A stretch of 64,000 nt of DNA from Micromonospora sp. H61 (GCF_018070325.1 NZ_JAGPXY010000002.1:210079-274078), one strand, 5' to 3'. Shown: positions 16,441 through 25,848, counted from the stretch's first letter. The notes: a model not told the origin generated them from the sequence alone. Translations and numbers: made by a program.

Positions 16441-19293
16441 ATGCGTTTCCGCATCCTGGGGCCGACCCAGGTGGTGCTGGCCGACGGGCGAGAGGTCCCC
16501 GTGGGCGGTCCGCGGCTGCGCGCCCTGCTGGCGCTCCTCCTGCTCGACGCCGGTCGGGTGGTCTCCGCGGAGCGCCTGATCGACGGCCTGTACGGGGAGC
16601 ATCCGCCCCGGGGTGCTGCCAACGCGCTCCAGTCCCAGGTGTCGCGGCTGCGCCAGGCCCTGCCCGCCGGGCACGACCCGGTCGAGTTTCACCCGGCCGG
16701 TTACCGCCTGGCCGTGGACCCCGACGAAGTCGACGCGTACCGGTTCGAACGGCTCGCCGAGGCGGGGCACCGCGCGCTCGTCGACGGCGACTGGCCCCGG
16801 GCGGCGACGGTGTTGCGCGAGGCGCTGGAGCTGTGGCGTGGTCCCGCCCTGGCCGATGCCATCGGCGCCGCCGGCGCGTCCGCGCAGGCGGCTCGGCTGG
16901 ACGAACTGCGGTTGGCCGCCATCGAGGATCGGGTCGAGGCGGACCTGGCGTTGGGCGTACAGAGCGCGCTGGTCGCGGAGTTGCGGGAGTTGGTCGTCAC
17001 GCATCCCCTGCGGGAGCGTCCGCGGGGCCAGCTCATGCGTGCCCTGGCGGCACTGGGTCGGCCGGCGGAGGCGCTGGCCGAGTTCGAGGACGTCCGGCAC
17101 ACGCTGGCCGAGCAGCTCGGCGTCGACCCGTCGGCGGAGTTGGCGGCGGTTCACCTGGCGGTGCTGCGCGGTGAGGAACGCGGGTCGGTCGAACCGGTGC
17201 TGCCGAGTCAACTCACCACCTTCGTCGGGCGCGAGGAGGAACTCAAGCGCGTCGGCGACCTGCTCGGCGAGCGCCGGCTCGTCACCCTCACCGGCCCCGG
17301 TGGGGCGGGCAAGACGCGACTGGCGATCGAGGCCGCGGGCGGGGTCGACGGCGAGGTCCGTTTCGTCGAGCTGGCCGGGCTGGCCGACGGGTCGGACGTT
17401 CCGCAGGCGGTGCTGAGCGCGCTCGGCCTGCGCGACGCGGGCCTGCGTGCCCCGGCCGAGCCGGGCTGGCAGACCACCGACCGGTTGGTCGAGGCGCTCG
17501 CCGAGCGGCGACTGCTGCTGGTGCTCGACAACTGCGAGCACGTCCTCGTCGACGCGGCCCGGCTGGCGGCCCGGCTGCTGAGCGCGTGCCCGGCGTTGCG
17601 CGTCCTGGCCACCAGTCGGGAGCCGCTGGGGCTGGCCGGTGAGGCGCTGTGCCCGCTGTCCGGGCTCACCCTGCCACCGCTCGGCGCGTCCGCGCTGGAC
17701 GCCGACGACTACGCGGCAGTTGGTCTCTTCGCCCAACGGGCCGCCGACGTCGCGCCCGACTTCACCGTCACGCCGGCCAACGTCGAGATGGTGCTGCGGA
17801 TCTGCCGCAGCCTGGACGGCCTGCCGCTGGCGATCGAGTTGGCCGCCGCGCGGCTGCGGGCGCTGTCCGTCGCCGAGGTGGCCGCCCGTCTCGACGACCG
17901 GTTCCGGCTGCTGTCGACGGGCAACCGGGCCGCGTCGCCGCGACACCGCACCCTCCGGGCCGTGGTCGGGTGGAGCTGGGATCTGCTCGACGACGCCGAA
18001 CGGGAAGTGGCCCGGCGGCTGACCGTCTTCGCCGGTGGGGCCACGCTGGAAGCGGCCGAGCGGGTCTGCGGCCTGCCCACCGCCGACTTCGTCGACGCGC
18101 TCACCGGCCTGGTCGACAAGTCCTTCGTGGAGATGACGGGTGGCCGGTACCGGATGCTCGAAACGGTGCGGGCCTTCTGCGCCGAGCGCCTCGCCGAGGC
18201 CGGCGAGGCCGACCAACTCCGTCGCGCGCACACCGCGTACTTCCTGGAGTTCGCCTGGACCGCCAGCGACCACCTCCGGCGTGCCGAACAACTGCACTGG
18301 CTGCGGCTGCTGGACGCGGAGCGGGACAACCTGCACGCGGCGTTGCGCCGGGCCACCGCGGCCGGTGACGCGTCCGACGCGGCCGGAATGGTCGCGGCCC
18401 TGTCGTTCTACTGGTGGCTGCGCGGCATGCGCGGGGAAGGGGCGCGGCTTGCCGCGGACGTCCTCGAACTGCTCGGCACCGAGGCGCCGCCGGGGCTGGG
18501 TGAGGAGTTCGCCCTCTGCGTCTACAACGCCTCGCTCGCCGGCTCCGGGCATCTGCCGTCCCTCGGGACGCAGCGGTCAGTGATCCGCAGCCTCGACCGG
18601 CCGCCCCGACAGCCCTTCCTGCTGTACCTGTCGGGGATCTCGACGGGACCGCCGTCCGGCGGCGCCGAGGATGTCGACGAGCTGATGGCGGAGCTGCGGC
18701 GGCTGGTCGGCCCGGACCCGTGGATCAACGCGCTCGGCGCGATGGGCAGCGGCTCGGCGCTGATGTGGAGCGACCAACGGGACCGGGCCAGGGCCGCGCT
18801 GGCCACTGCGCTCGACGGCTTCCGCGCCACCGGGGACCGGTGGGGCACCATGATCACGCTCGGTGCGCTCGGCGAACTGGCCGCCTGGCAGGGCGATCCG
18901 GAGACGGCGGGGGCCCACATGGATGAGGCCATGGGACTGGTCGAGGCGCTCGGGTCGGCCGTCGACCAGGCCGACATGCTGCGTACCCGGGGCGAGATAA
19001 GGCTGCGCGCCGGTGACCTCGCGGCGGCGCACGACGACTTCGCCGGTGCGCTGCTCCTCGCGCAGCGCAGCGGCGCGCCCGAGTTCGTGGCCAGCGCCCG
19101 GCTCGGCCTCGCCCAGGTGGCCCGGGTGCGCGGAGACCTGGCCGCCGCGAGGCGGTTCTGCGAGGAGGCGTTGGCCGGCGGGCTCACCGGCTGGTACGTC
19201 GGCGAGGCCGCCCGTGCCGAGATCATTCTCGCCCTTAAGGAGATCACCGAGGCGGAGAAGGCCGGTGCGCCGCCGTCAGCGGACGGTGCGTGA
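16441..19293 (+). CDS. SARP-type regulator with BTAD, NB-ARC ATPase and TPR-like C-terminus
   Basis: A 950-residue AfsR/SARP-like transcription activator. Residues 1-95 are the OmpR-like winged helix ('FRILGPTQVVLADGREVPVGG'), 100-245 the bacterial transcriptional activation domain, about 260-500 an NB-ARC ATPase (Walker A 'GPGGAGKTRLA' near 284, 'LLVLDNCEHV' as Walker B, 'LATSREPLGL', 'GLPLAIELAAARL'). The remainder is helical repeats. SARPs activate secondary-metabolite or export genes. An exporter pair starts 30 bp downstream on the same strand, so it is the likely target. Confidence 0.88.
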   Translation: MRFRILGPTQVVLADGREVPVGGPRLRALLALLLLDAGRVVSAERLIDGLYGEHPPRGAANALQSQVSRLRQALPAGHDPVEFHPAGYRLAVDPDEVDAYRFERLAEAGHRALVDGDWPRAATVLREALELWRGPALADAIGAAGASAQAARLDELRLAAIEDRVEADLALGVQSALVAELRELVVTHPLRERPRGQLMRALAALGRPAEALAEFEDVRHTLAEQLGVDPSAELAAVHLAVLRGEERGSVEPVLPSQLTTFVGREEELKRVGDLLGERRLVTLTGPGGAGKTRLAIEAAGGVDGEVRFVELAGLADGSDVPQAVLSALGLRDAGLRAPAEPGWQTTDRLVEALAERRLLLVLDNCEHVLVDAARLAARLLSACPALRVLATSREPLGLAGEALCPLSGLTLPPLGASALDADDYAAVGLFAQRAADVAPDFTVTPANVEMVLRICRSLDGLPLAIELAAARLRALSVAEVAARLDDRFRLLSTGNRAASPRHRTLRAVVGWSWDLLDDAEREVARRLTVFAGGATLEAAERVCGLPTADFVDALTGLVDKSFVEMTGGRYRMLETVRAFCAERLAEAGEADQLRRAHTAYFLEFAWTASDHLRRAEQLHWLRLLDAERDNLHAALRRATAAGDASDAAGMVAALSFYWWLRGMRGEGARLAADVLELLGTEAPPGLGEEFALCVYNASLAGSGHLPSLGTQRSVIRSLDRPPRQPFLLYLSGISTGPPSGGAEDVDELMAELRRLVGPDPWINALGAMGSGSALMWSDQRDRARAALATALDGFRATGDRWGTMITLGALGELAAWQGDPETAGAHMDEAMGLVEALGSAVDQADMLRTRGEIRLRAGDLAAAHDDFAGALLLAQRSGAPEFVASARLGLAQVARVRGDLAAARRFCEEALAGGLTGWYVGEAARAEIILALKEITEAEKAGAPPSADGA

Positions 19294-19323
19294 CCGGTCA
19301 GCGCCCGGCAGCACCGTGGGGGC

Positions 19324-20313
19324 ATGACGACATTCGAGGTGGTCGCCGAGGGTCTGGGCAAGCGGTACGGCCCGACCCGTGCGCTCGACGCGTTCGACCT
19401 GACAGTGCCACCCGGCACGGTCCACGGACTGCTGGGACCGAACGGCGCGGGCAAGACGACTGCCGTACGGATCCTCACCACGCTGCTGCGTTTCGACACG
19501 GGACGGGCCACAGTGGCCGGGTACGACGTGCTGCGCCGGCCGGACGAGGTGCGCGCCCGGATCGGGCTGACCGGGCAGTACGCCGCGGTCGACGAGATCC
19601 TCAGCGGCCGGCAGAATCTGGAGCTGTTCGGCCGCCTGTTCCGGCTCGGCCGACGGGAGGCCCGCCGACGCGCCGGTGAGCTGCTGGAACGGTTCGGGCT
19701 CGACGAGGCGGCGAGCCGGTCCGCCGGTGAGTACTCGGGTGGGATGCGTCGCCGGTTGGACCTCGCCGCCAGCCTGATCCGTACGCCGCGGGTGCTGTTC
19801 CTGGACGAGCCGACGACCGGCCTGGACCCGCGCAGCCGCAACCAGGTGTGGGACCTGGTCCGCGGTCTCGTGGCGGACGGGACGACCGTGCTGCTCACCA
19901 CGCAGTACCTGGAGGAGGCCGATCAGCTCGCCGACCGGATCTCGGTGATCGACGCCGGTCGGGTGGTGGCCGAGGGTTCACCGGACCAACTGAAGGCGAT
20001 GACCGGTGGCGACCGGATCGAGGTGGTGGTCCGCGACGCGGCCGAGCTGAGCCGGGCGGCCCGCCTCGTCGCGCCGATCTGCGGTGCGGAACCCGAACTC
20101 GACCCGGTGATCCGGCGGCTCAGCGTGCCGGTGCTCGATCGGGTCGCCGGCCTGGTCGACGTGGTACGCGCGCTGGACGACGCCGGGATCGCGGTCGAGG
20201 ACATCGGCCTGCGGCGCGCGACGTTGGACGAGGCATTCCTGCACCTGACCGGGCACCGGCCGGACGAGGCCCGCGAGCCCGTGGCGGCCGAACGAACTGT
20301 GGAGGTGGCATGA
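19324..20313 (+). CDS. ABC transporter ATP-binding protein, DrrA-type drug exporter
   Basis: A 329-residue ATPase. Walker A 'GPNGAGKTT', Q-loop 'IGLTGQYAAVDE', signature 'YSGGMRRRLDLA', Walker B 'VLFLDEPTTGLDP', H-loop 'LLTTQYLEEADQLADRI'. The Q-loop 'GQYAAVDE' and the C-terminal 'VEDIGLRRATLDEAFLHLTG' are marks of the daunorubicin-resistance (DrrA) subfamily. It overlaps the permease gene by four bases (ATGA) and follows the SARP gene by 30 bp. The exported compound is unknown. Confidence 0.9.
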   Translation: MTTFEVVAEGLGKRYGPTRALDAFDLTVPPGTVHGLLGPNGAGKTTAVRILTTLLRFDTGRATVAGYDVLRRPDEVRARIGLTGQYAAVDEILSGRQNLELFGRLFRLGRREARRRAGELLERFGLDEAASRSAGEYSGGMRRRLDLAASLIRTPRVLFLDEPTTGLDPRSRNQVWDLVRGLVADGTTVLLTTQYLEEADQLADRISVIDAGRVVAEGSPDQLKAMTGGDRIEVVVRDAAELSRAARLVAPICGAEPELDPVIRRLSVPVLDRVAGLVDVVRALDDAGIAVEDIGLRRATLDEAFLHLTGHRPDEAREPVAAERTVEVA

Positions 20314-21095
20314 CCACGGCGATCGCTGACGGTTGGACGATGACCAGGCGGAACATGACGCACGTGGTCCGCGCTCCGGAGGAGCTGATCCTCTACTTCT
20401 CGCTGCCGATCATGTTCGTGCTGGTCTTCGGGTACGTGTTCGGCAGCGGCATGCAGGTGGCGGGTGGCGGCAACTACCGCGAGTTCCTGCTGCCCGGGGT
20501 CTTCGTGATGACGATGCTCTACGGGTTGGGGGCCACCGCGACCGGCGTGGCGCTGGACCTCAGCCGGGGCGTGGTCGACCGGTTCCGGTCGATGCCGATG
20601 GCACGGTCCGCCCTGATGACCGGTCGCAGCGCCGCCGACCTGCTGCGCGCCCTGCTGGAGATGTCCACCCTCCTGGTGTGTGGCCTGCTCGTCGGGTGGC
20701 AGTGGCGACAGGGTGTCGGAAAGGCGATGCTCGCCGTCGGTCTCCTCCTGCTGCTGCGAATCGCTATCACCTGGGTCGGGATCTACCTGGCGCTGCTGGT
20801 CCGCAACCCGGACACGGTCGGCGTGATCGTCTTTCCGGCGGCGTTCCCGTTGAGCGCGATCTCCAACGTCTTCGTGTCGCCCGAGCTGATGCCTCCGGTC
20901 ATCGGGACGATCTCGGAGTGGAACCCGCTGTCGGCCACCGTCGCGGCGATCCGCGAACTGTTCGGCAACCCGGGCCTGGGTGGCGACTCCTGGCCGGCGG
21001 AGCACGCGCTGCTGTTGGCGGTGCTGTGGCCGGTGCTGCTGATCGCGACGTTCGCCCCGCTGGCCGTGCGCCGCTACCAGCGGTTGAGCCGCTGA
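20310..21095 (+). CDS. ABC-2 type permease, DrrB-like
   Basis: A 261-residue membrane protein with six predicted helices, beginning after 'MTRRNMTHVVRAPEELILYFSLPIMFVLVF' (read in parts). 'GVVDRFRSMPMARSALMTGR' is the cytoplasmic coupling loop of DrrB-type exporters, and 'PLSAISNVFVS' and 'EWNPLSATVAAIRELFG' are further family motifs. Together with the preceding ATPase it should form a drug or lipid exporter. The pair ends 20 bp before the convergent APC permease gene. Confidence 0.9.
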   Translation: MTTAIADGWTMTRRNMTHVVRAPEELILYFSLPIMFVLVFGYVFGSGMQVAGGGNYREFLLPGVFVMTMLYGLGATATGVALDLSRGVVDRFRSMPMARSALMTGRSAADLLRALLEMSTLLVCGLLVGWQWRQGVGKAMLAVGLLLLLRIAITWVGIYLALLVRNPDTVGVIVFPAAFPLSAISNVFVSPELMPPVIGTISEWNPLSATVAAIRELFGNPGLGGDSWPAEHALLLAVLWPVLLIATFAPLAVRRYQRLSR

Positions 21096-21114
21096 CGCCG
21101 GCCGCCTGCCCGGG

Positions 21115-22350
21115 TCAGCGGCGGGCCCGCAGCGCGTAGCAGGCGGCACCGACGGCGAGCACGCCGAAGCCGGCGATCACGCTGCTCAGCGGCAGGTTGA
21201 CCGCGAGCAGCAGACAACCGAAGAGCCCGAGAACGGCGAGCGCCCGGACCGGCAAGCGTCGGTCCGGGTCCCGGCCCACTGTGAGCGCCGCCGCGTTGGT
21301 GATCGCGTAGTAGACCAGCACGGTGCAGCTGGAGAAGCCGATCGCGTCGCGGACGTCGCCTATCAGCACCACCACGATCACCACGGCGGCGACCGCCAGC
21401 TCGGCCCGGTGCGGCACCTGGTGCACAGGGTGCACGGCGGCCAGCGCACCGGGCAGGTCACGGCGGCGGGCCATCGCGAGGGTGGTCCGACCGACCCCGG
21501 CGACCAGGGACAGCAGCACCCCGACGACTGCGATGGTGGCACCGGCGCGGACCACCCACGCCAGGCCGGGCAGCCCGGCGGCGGTCACCACGTCGACAAG
21601 GGGCGCGGCGGAGTCGGCCAGCCGGTCGGCGCCGAGCACGCCGAGGGTGACCACGGCCAGCACCAGGTAGATCACGAGCACCACCCCGAGCGCCAGCGGC
21701 AGCGCGCGCGGGATGGTCCGTTGCGGGTCGCGGACCTCCTCGCCGAGCGTGGCGATCCTGGCGTACCCGGCGAACGCGAAGAACAGCAGCCCGGCGGCGG
21801 TGAGCACGCCCCGCGCCGAACCGCCGGGTTCGCCGAGCCGGTCCAGATGCACCGGCCCACCGACCAGGCCGACGACCGTGACCAGGGCGAGCACCGCCAG
21901 CACGAGCGCGACCAGCGCCCTGGTCACGGTGGCCGTCTTGCCGATGCCGCGCAGGTTCACGGCGGTCACCGCGAGCACCGCGCCGACGGCGACCAGCCGG
22001 GCCTGCCCCGGCCACAGGTACGCCCCGATGGTCAACGCCATCGCCGCGCAGCTTGCCGTCTTGCCGACCACGAACCCCCAGCCGGCCACGAAACCGGCGA
22101 ACGGTCCGAGGCGCTCCCGGCCGTAGACGTAGGTGCCACCGGACTCCGGGTAACGGGCCGCCAGCCGCGCCGAGCTGGTCGCGTTGCAGAAGGCGACGAA
22201 GCCGGCCAACGCCAGCGCGGGCAGCAGGCCCGCGCCGCCGGCCGCCGCCACCGCCGGGCCGAAGACCACGAAGATGCCGGCGCCCAGCATCGAGCCCAAC
22301 CCGATGACAACCGCATCGGGTACGCCCAACCGCCGCCTTAGTTGATCCAC
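21115..22350 (-). CDS. APC-family amino-acid permease
   Basis: A 411-residue transporter with about 12 helices. The substrate-binding unwound helix motif 'GLGSMLGAGIFVVFGPA' and 'ATSSARLAARYPESGGTYVYGRERLG' are typical of the amino acid/polyamine/organocation family; 'GEEVRDPQRTIPRAL' is the usual loop. I chose GTG at 22350; a TTG nine bases further up would be less common. It lies 10 bp after the PAP2 gene on the same strand. The substrate is not predictable. Confidence 0.85.
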   Translation of the reverse strand: MDQLRRRLGVPDAVVIGLGSMLGAGIFVVFGPAVAAAGGAGLLPALALAGFVAFCNATSSARLAARYPESGGTYVYGRERLGPFAGFVAGWGFVVGKTASCAAMALTIGAYLWPGQARLVAVGAVLAVTAVNLRGIGKTATVTRALVALVLAVLALVTVVGLVGGPVHLDRLGEPGGSARGVLTAAGLLFFAFAGYARIATLGEEVRDPQRTIPRALPLALGVVLVIYLVLAVVTLGVLGADRLADSAAPLVDVVTAAGLPGLAWVVRAGATIAVVGVLLSLVAGVGRTTLAMARRRDLPGALAAVHPVHQVPHRAELAVAAVVIVVVLIGDVRDAIGFSSCTVLVYYAITNAAALTVGRDPDRRLPVRALAVLGLFGCLLLAVNLPLSSVIAGFGVLAVGAACYALRARR

Positions 22351-22360
22351 GAACCACAAC

Positions 22361-23128
22361 CTAGGGGTACGAGGTGAACGGCCGATCCCACTCGCGTAAC
22401 CGGCCGGGGAGCGGCACGCCGTCCCAGGGTGCCCGGTGCAGCAGCCGGTCCAGGAGCAGGCCCAGCAGCAGCCCGGCCACCGAGTCGGTCAGCCAGTGCC
22501 AGCCGAGGTAGGTGGTGGTGGTGAGGACGACCAGCGGCGGCACGACGCGGATCACTGTGACGAGCCGGGCTGGCAATTGGCGGCCGAAGCTGCGGGCCAG
22601 CGGGGCGAGCAGCAGCGCGATGACCCCGTACCAGACGATCGCGTTGGCGACGTGCCCCGACGGGTAGGACTGGGCGAACCGCACCGGCAGGTCGTCGTGG
22701 AACAGCGGCAGGGTCTGCTCGGGCGTCAGGAACGGCTCCTTGACGCTGGCGCTCGGTGCCGCCCGCGCGGTCCAGATCTTGAGTGGGCCGATCGTCAGGT
22801 TGGTCAGCGCGAACGCGACCACCGGAGGCAGAATCGGCCGCACCGACCGCAGCCGGACGGCCAGCAGCACGCCCAGCCCGACGGCGATCAACGTCAGCGG
22901 AGTGCCCTGGCCGAGGAAGTTCAGCACCCGGGCGACCCAGTAGGCGGCGGCCGGCCGGTGCCCGTCGGCCCAGTCGGCGATCGCCCGGTCCACTCCGAAG
23001 AGCTGGTCGGCGGCGAGCGCCACCGTCAACCCGACCAGACCGACCAGCAGGAGCGCGTCGAACCACCAGCCGGCCGGCCGGACGGACCGTAGCCGCAGGT
23101 CACGTCGTACCGCTGAGGGTTTGAGCAC
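22361..23128 (-). CDS. PAP2-superfamily membrane phosphatase
   Basis: A 255-residue integral membrane protein with about six helices. The acid-phosphatase motifs are 'KIWTARAAP' (C1, K-x6-RP variant ending in AP), 'YPSGHVANA' (C2) and 'YLGWHWLTDSVAG' (C3, x-G-x-H-x3-D). Members remove phosphate from lipid phosphates such as phosphatidic acid or undecaprenyl diphosphate at the outer face. GTG at 23128 starts the charged N-terminus before helix 1. It precedes and probably shares a transcript with the APC permease. Confidence 0.87.
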   Translation of the reverse strand: MLKPSAVRRDLRLRSVRPAGWWFDALLLVGLVGLTVALAADQLFGVDRAIADWADGHRPAAAYWVARVLNFLGQGTPLTLIAVGLGVLLAVRLRSVRPILPPVVAFALTNLTIGPLKIWTARAAPSASVKEPFLTPEQTLPLFHDDLPVRFAQSYPSGHVANAIVWYGVIALLLAPLARSFGRQLPARLVTVIRVVPPLVVLTTTTYLGWHWLTDSVAGLLLGLLLDRLLHRAPWDGVPLPGRLREWDRPFTSYP

Positions 23129-23218
23129 GCGACCACGCTACCGGCCCGGCGCGAGGGCGGGGTATGCGGCGCTGTGGGCCCAACCACGATCAGGGGCGGA
23201 TGCGGGGGGCGACCAGTC

Positions 23219-24442
23219 ATGCTTGTGCCCGTGCGGATCACGTCTGCCCTCGTGGACCCGGCGCTGCTCGACCTGCCATGGTCGACACCGCTGGAGGAGT
23301 GGCCTGCCCAACACCTGGTGGCGCTGCCGCAGGGCATCTCCCGGCACATCGTCCGTTTCGTCCGGTTGGGCGACTACGTGTACGCGTTCAAGGAGACCCG
23401 CGAGCGGATCGCCGAGCGGGAGTACGACCTGCTCCGGGCCCTGGAGCGGATCGACTTTCCCTCGGTCGAGGCCGTGGCGGTCGTCGCCGACCGGCAGACC
23501 GAGGACGGGGAGCCGCTCGAATCGGTGCTGATCACCCGGCACCTGCAGTTCTCGCTGCCATACCGGGCGCTCTTCTCGCACACCCTTCGGCCGGAGACGA
23601 TGAGCCGGCTGCTCGACGCGCTCGCCGCCCTGATCGTGCGGATGCACCTGACCGGCTTCTTCTGGGGCGACTGCTCGCTGTCGAACACGCTGTTCCGGCG
23701 GGACGCGGGCGCCTTCGCCGCCTACCTGGTGGACGCGGAGACGGGTGCCCTGCACAACACGCTCTCCAACGGTCAGCGTGGCGAGGACCTGGAGATCGCC
23801 CGGGTGAACATCTTCGGTGAGGCGCTGGACCTGCAGGCCGCCGGCCTGCTGCACGAGTCCATCGACCCGGAGGTGGTCTGCGAGGAGGTCGTGCAACGCT
23901 ACGAGCGGCTCTGGCACGAGATCACCTATGAGCAGGCGATCGAGCGGGAGGCCCGGCACGACATCGAGGGCCGGATCCGCCGCCTCAACGAGCTGGGCTT
24001 CGACGTCGCCGAGGTGGCCATGTCATCAATCGACGACGGACGGTTCCTGGTCCGGCCGAAGGTCGTCGACGCCGGCTACCACACCCGGCGGCTGCTGCGG
24101 CTGACCGGGCTGGACGCCGAGGAGAACCAGGCCCGCAAGCTGCTCAACGACCTGGACGCCTACCGCGCGGAGAGCGACCTGATCGACGAGCAGCAGGCCG
24201 CCCACCGCTGGCTCACGGAGGTCTTCGAGCCGGTGGTCCGGGCCGTCCCCGCGCACCTGCGCCGCAAGCTGGAGCCGCAGGAGCTGTTCGCCCAGATCAT
24301 CGAGCACAAGTGGCTGCTCTCCGAGCAGGCCGGCCGGGACGTCGGCATGCGCCACGCGGTCCAGTCGTACCTGACCGACGTGCTGGTGCACCGCCCCGAC
24401 GAGCAGGCCGTCCTGGGCGTGGAAGTCCCCAGCCTGGGTTGA
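23219..24442 (+). CDS. DUF4032 protein with lipopolysaccharide-kinase-like fold
   Basis: A 407-residue protein. The N-terminal 250 residues carry kinase-like motifs: 'AFKETRERIAEREYDLLRAL' (an invariant Lys and Glu), 'HLTGFFWGDCSLSNTLFR' (like the catalytic loop HGDxxxxN) and 'YLVDAETGA' (metal-binding Asp). This matches the Kdo/WaaP kinase relationship of the family. The C-terminal DUF4032 is helical and acidic. The function is unknown. ATG at 23219 was chosen; a GTG at 23174 is an alternative. The gene diverges from the PAP2 gene. Confidence 0.8.
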   Translation: MLVPVRITSALVDPALLDLPWSTPLEEWPAQHLVALPQGISRHIVRFVRLGDYVYAFKETRERIAEREYDLLRALERIDFPSVEAVAVVADRQTEDGEPLESVLITRHLQFSLPYRALFSHTLRPETMSRLLDALAALIVRMHLTGFFWGDCSLSNTLFRRDAGAFAAYLVDAETGALHNTLSNGQRGEDLEIARVNIFGEALDLQAAGLLHESIDPEVVCEEVVQRYERLWHEITYEQAIEREARHDIEGRIRRLNELGFDVAEVAMSSIDDGRFLVRPKVVDAGYHTRRLLRLTGLDAEENQARKLLNDLDAYRAESDLIDEQQAAHRWLTEVFEPVVRAVPAHLRRKLEPQELFAQIIEHKWLLSEQAGRDVGMRHAVQSYLTDVLVHRPDEQAVLGVEVPSLG

Positions 24443-24475
24443 GGCCCGGCCTGGGTTGAGGCCCGGCCTGAGTTG
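24433..24475. repeat. 17-bp tandem repeat spanning the DUF4032 stop codon
   Basis: CCTGGGTTGAGGCCCGG occurs at 24433-24449 and again at 24450-24466, then a partial third copy (CCTGAGTTG) follows. The first copy contains the stop codon of the DUF4032 gene, so the end of the protein comes from a repeat unit. Slippage could vary the copy number without changing the protein. Confidence 0.75.
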
Positions 24476-24534
24476 TCCGGCTCAGACGGTCGCCAAGTCG
24501 GCTCCGGGCGCTAACCGAACTGTTTGTGTCGCTG

Positions 24535-24573
24535 CCTTTGGAGCTGATGTCGTAAACGATTCAGCTCCAAAGG
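24535..24573. repeat. 39-bp palindromic intergenic repeat, CTTTGGAGCTGA family (complete copy)
   Basis: A perfect 13-bp inverted repeat (24535-24547 with 24561-24573, arms CCTTTGGAGCTGA/TCAGCTCCAAAGG) encloses a 13-nt centre. Two related partial copies lie at 47800-47827 and 48507-48534. The rest of this 296-bp gap between the convergent DUF4032 and nagA genes holds only GC-rich sequence with no gene visible. Confidence 0.8.
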
Positions 24574-24738
24574 CTCCTTGGGCGGCCTGTCGAGCCGCCC
24601 CGGATAGGGGGCGGCGGTCGCACCACGCGGCGACAACGAGCGTTCGCCTACCTGCCCCCGATTTGGGGCTGGGCGACAGGCGCGGCGGTTCACGGCGGAT
24701 CACATCTTGGAGGCCGGCCTGCGCGAAGGGCCCGGCGA

Positions 24739-25848
24739 TCACTCCACCCAGGAGCCTGCGCGCAGCACCCGCACCACGTTGAGGTCGTCGTCGAGCACCA
24801 CCAGGTCGGCGCGGAGGCCCACCTGGAGGGACCCGACCCGATCACCCAGGCCGATGGCCCGCGCCGGGGTGGTGGCCACCATCCGTGCGGCGTCGGCGAT
24901 CGGGATTCCGGCGTTCACGGCGTGCCGCAGCGCTGCGTCCATGGTCAGCGTGCTGCCGGCGATCGCGCCGTCGCGGGCGAGTCGAGCCACCCCGTCGGCG
25001 ACGGTGACGGCCTGGCCGCCCAACTCGTACTCGCCGTCGGGCATGCCGGCGGCGGCCATCGCGTCGGTGATGAGCGCGGCGCGGTCCGGGCCGGCGGTCG
25101 CGGTGGCGAAGGTCAGCATGCCGTCGTGCAGGTGAATCCCGTCGGCGACCAGCTCGCAGATCACCGTGGGCGCGTCGAGCAGAGCCACCACCGGCCCCGG
25201 CTCACGGTGGTGCACCGGGCGCATGCCGTTGAACAGGTGGGTGCCGACGCTGGCGCCGGCGGCGACCGCGGCGCGGGTCTGCTCGTACGTGGCGTCGGTG
25301 TGGCCCACCGCCGCCACCACCCGCTGCGCGGTGAGCAGCTTGATCGCCTCCAGCGCGCCGTCGCGCTCCGGGGCGAGGGTGACCATCCGGATCGCGCCCC
25401 GGCCCAGCTCGATCAGCTCGGTCAGCTCGTCGGTCGACGGGTCGCGCAGGTACTGCGGGTTCTGCGCGCCGCAGCGGGCGGCCGACAGGTACGGCCCCTC
25501 GAAGTGGATCCCCGCCAACACGCCCTCGTCGACCAACGGGGCGAACGCCTCGGTGGCCGTACGCATCAGCGGAAAGGGCGCGCTGACCAGGCTGGCCAGC
25601 AGTGTGGTGGTGCCGTGGGCGAGGTGGAAGTCGGCGGCCGCGCGGGCCTCGTCGGCGTCACCGGTGGTGAAGGTGTGCCCGCCACCGCCGTGCGTGTGCA
25701 TGTCGACGAAGCCGGGCACGATCCAGTGCCCGTCGCGCACCGACGGATACTCGGCCACTGCTGTGATCCGATCACCGTCCCACTCGACGCAGCCCTGTCG
25801 GACGACTCCGGTCGGGGTCACCACTCGGCCGTTCACCCGTACGGTCAT
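24739..25848 (-). CDS. nagA: N-acetylglucosamine-6-phosphate deacetylase
   Basis: A 369-residue amidohydrolase that converts GlcNAc-6-P to glucosamine-6-P and acetate. Metal and catalytic motifs: 'DMHTHGGGGH' near 49, 'GIHFEGPYL' (Glu ligand), 'AAVGHTDATYE', 'GTHLFNGMRP', and the catalytic Asp in 'LITDAMAAAG'. Start ATG 25848 overlaps the stop of the ROK kinase gene (ATGA). With the SIS and ROK genes upstream it completes an amino-sugar degradation operon. Confidence 0.93.
   Translation of the reverse strand: MTVRVNGRVVTPTGVVRQGCVEWDGDRITAVAEYPSVRDGHWIVPGFVDMHTHGGGGHTFTTGDADEARAAADFHLAHGTTTLLASLVSAPFPLMRTATEAFAPLVDEGVLAGIHFEGPYLSAARCGAQNPQYLRDPSTDELTELIELGRGAIRMVTLAPERDGALEAIKLLTAQRVVAAVGHTDATYEQTRAAVAAGASVGTHLFNGMRPVHHREPGPVVALLDAPTVICELVADGIHLHDGMLTFATATAGPDRAALITDAMAAAGMPDGEYELGGQAVTVADGVARLARDGAIAGSTLTMDAALRHAVNAGIPIADAARMVATTPARAIGLGDRVGSLQVGLRADLVVLDDDLNVVRVLRAGSWVE

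Noticed and set aside
15844..18552. A 902-codon open frame on the minus strand
   Set aside because: It lies fully opposite the channel and SARP genes, which have clear domains. It has no recognisable motif and is Arg/Gln/Pro-rich, as expected of GC-rich antisense frames.
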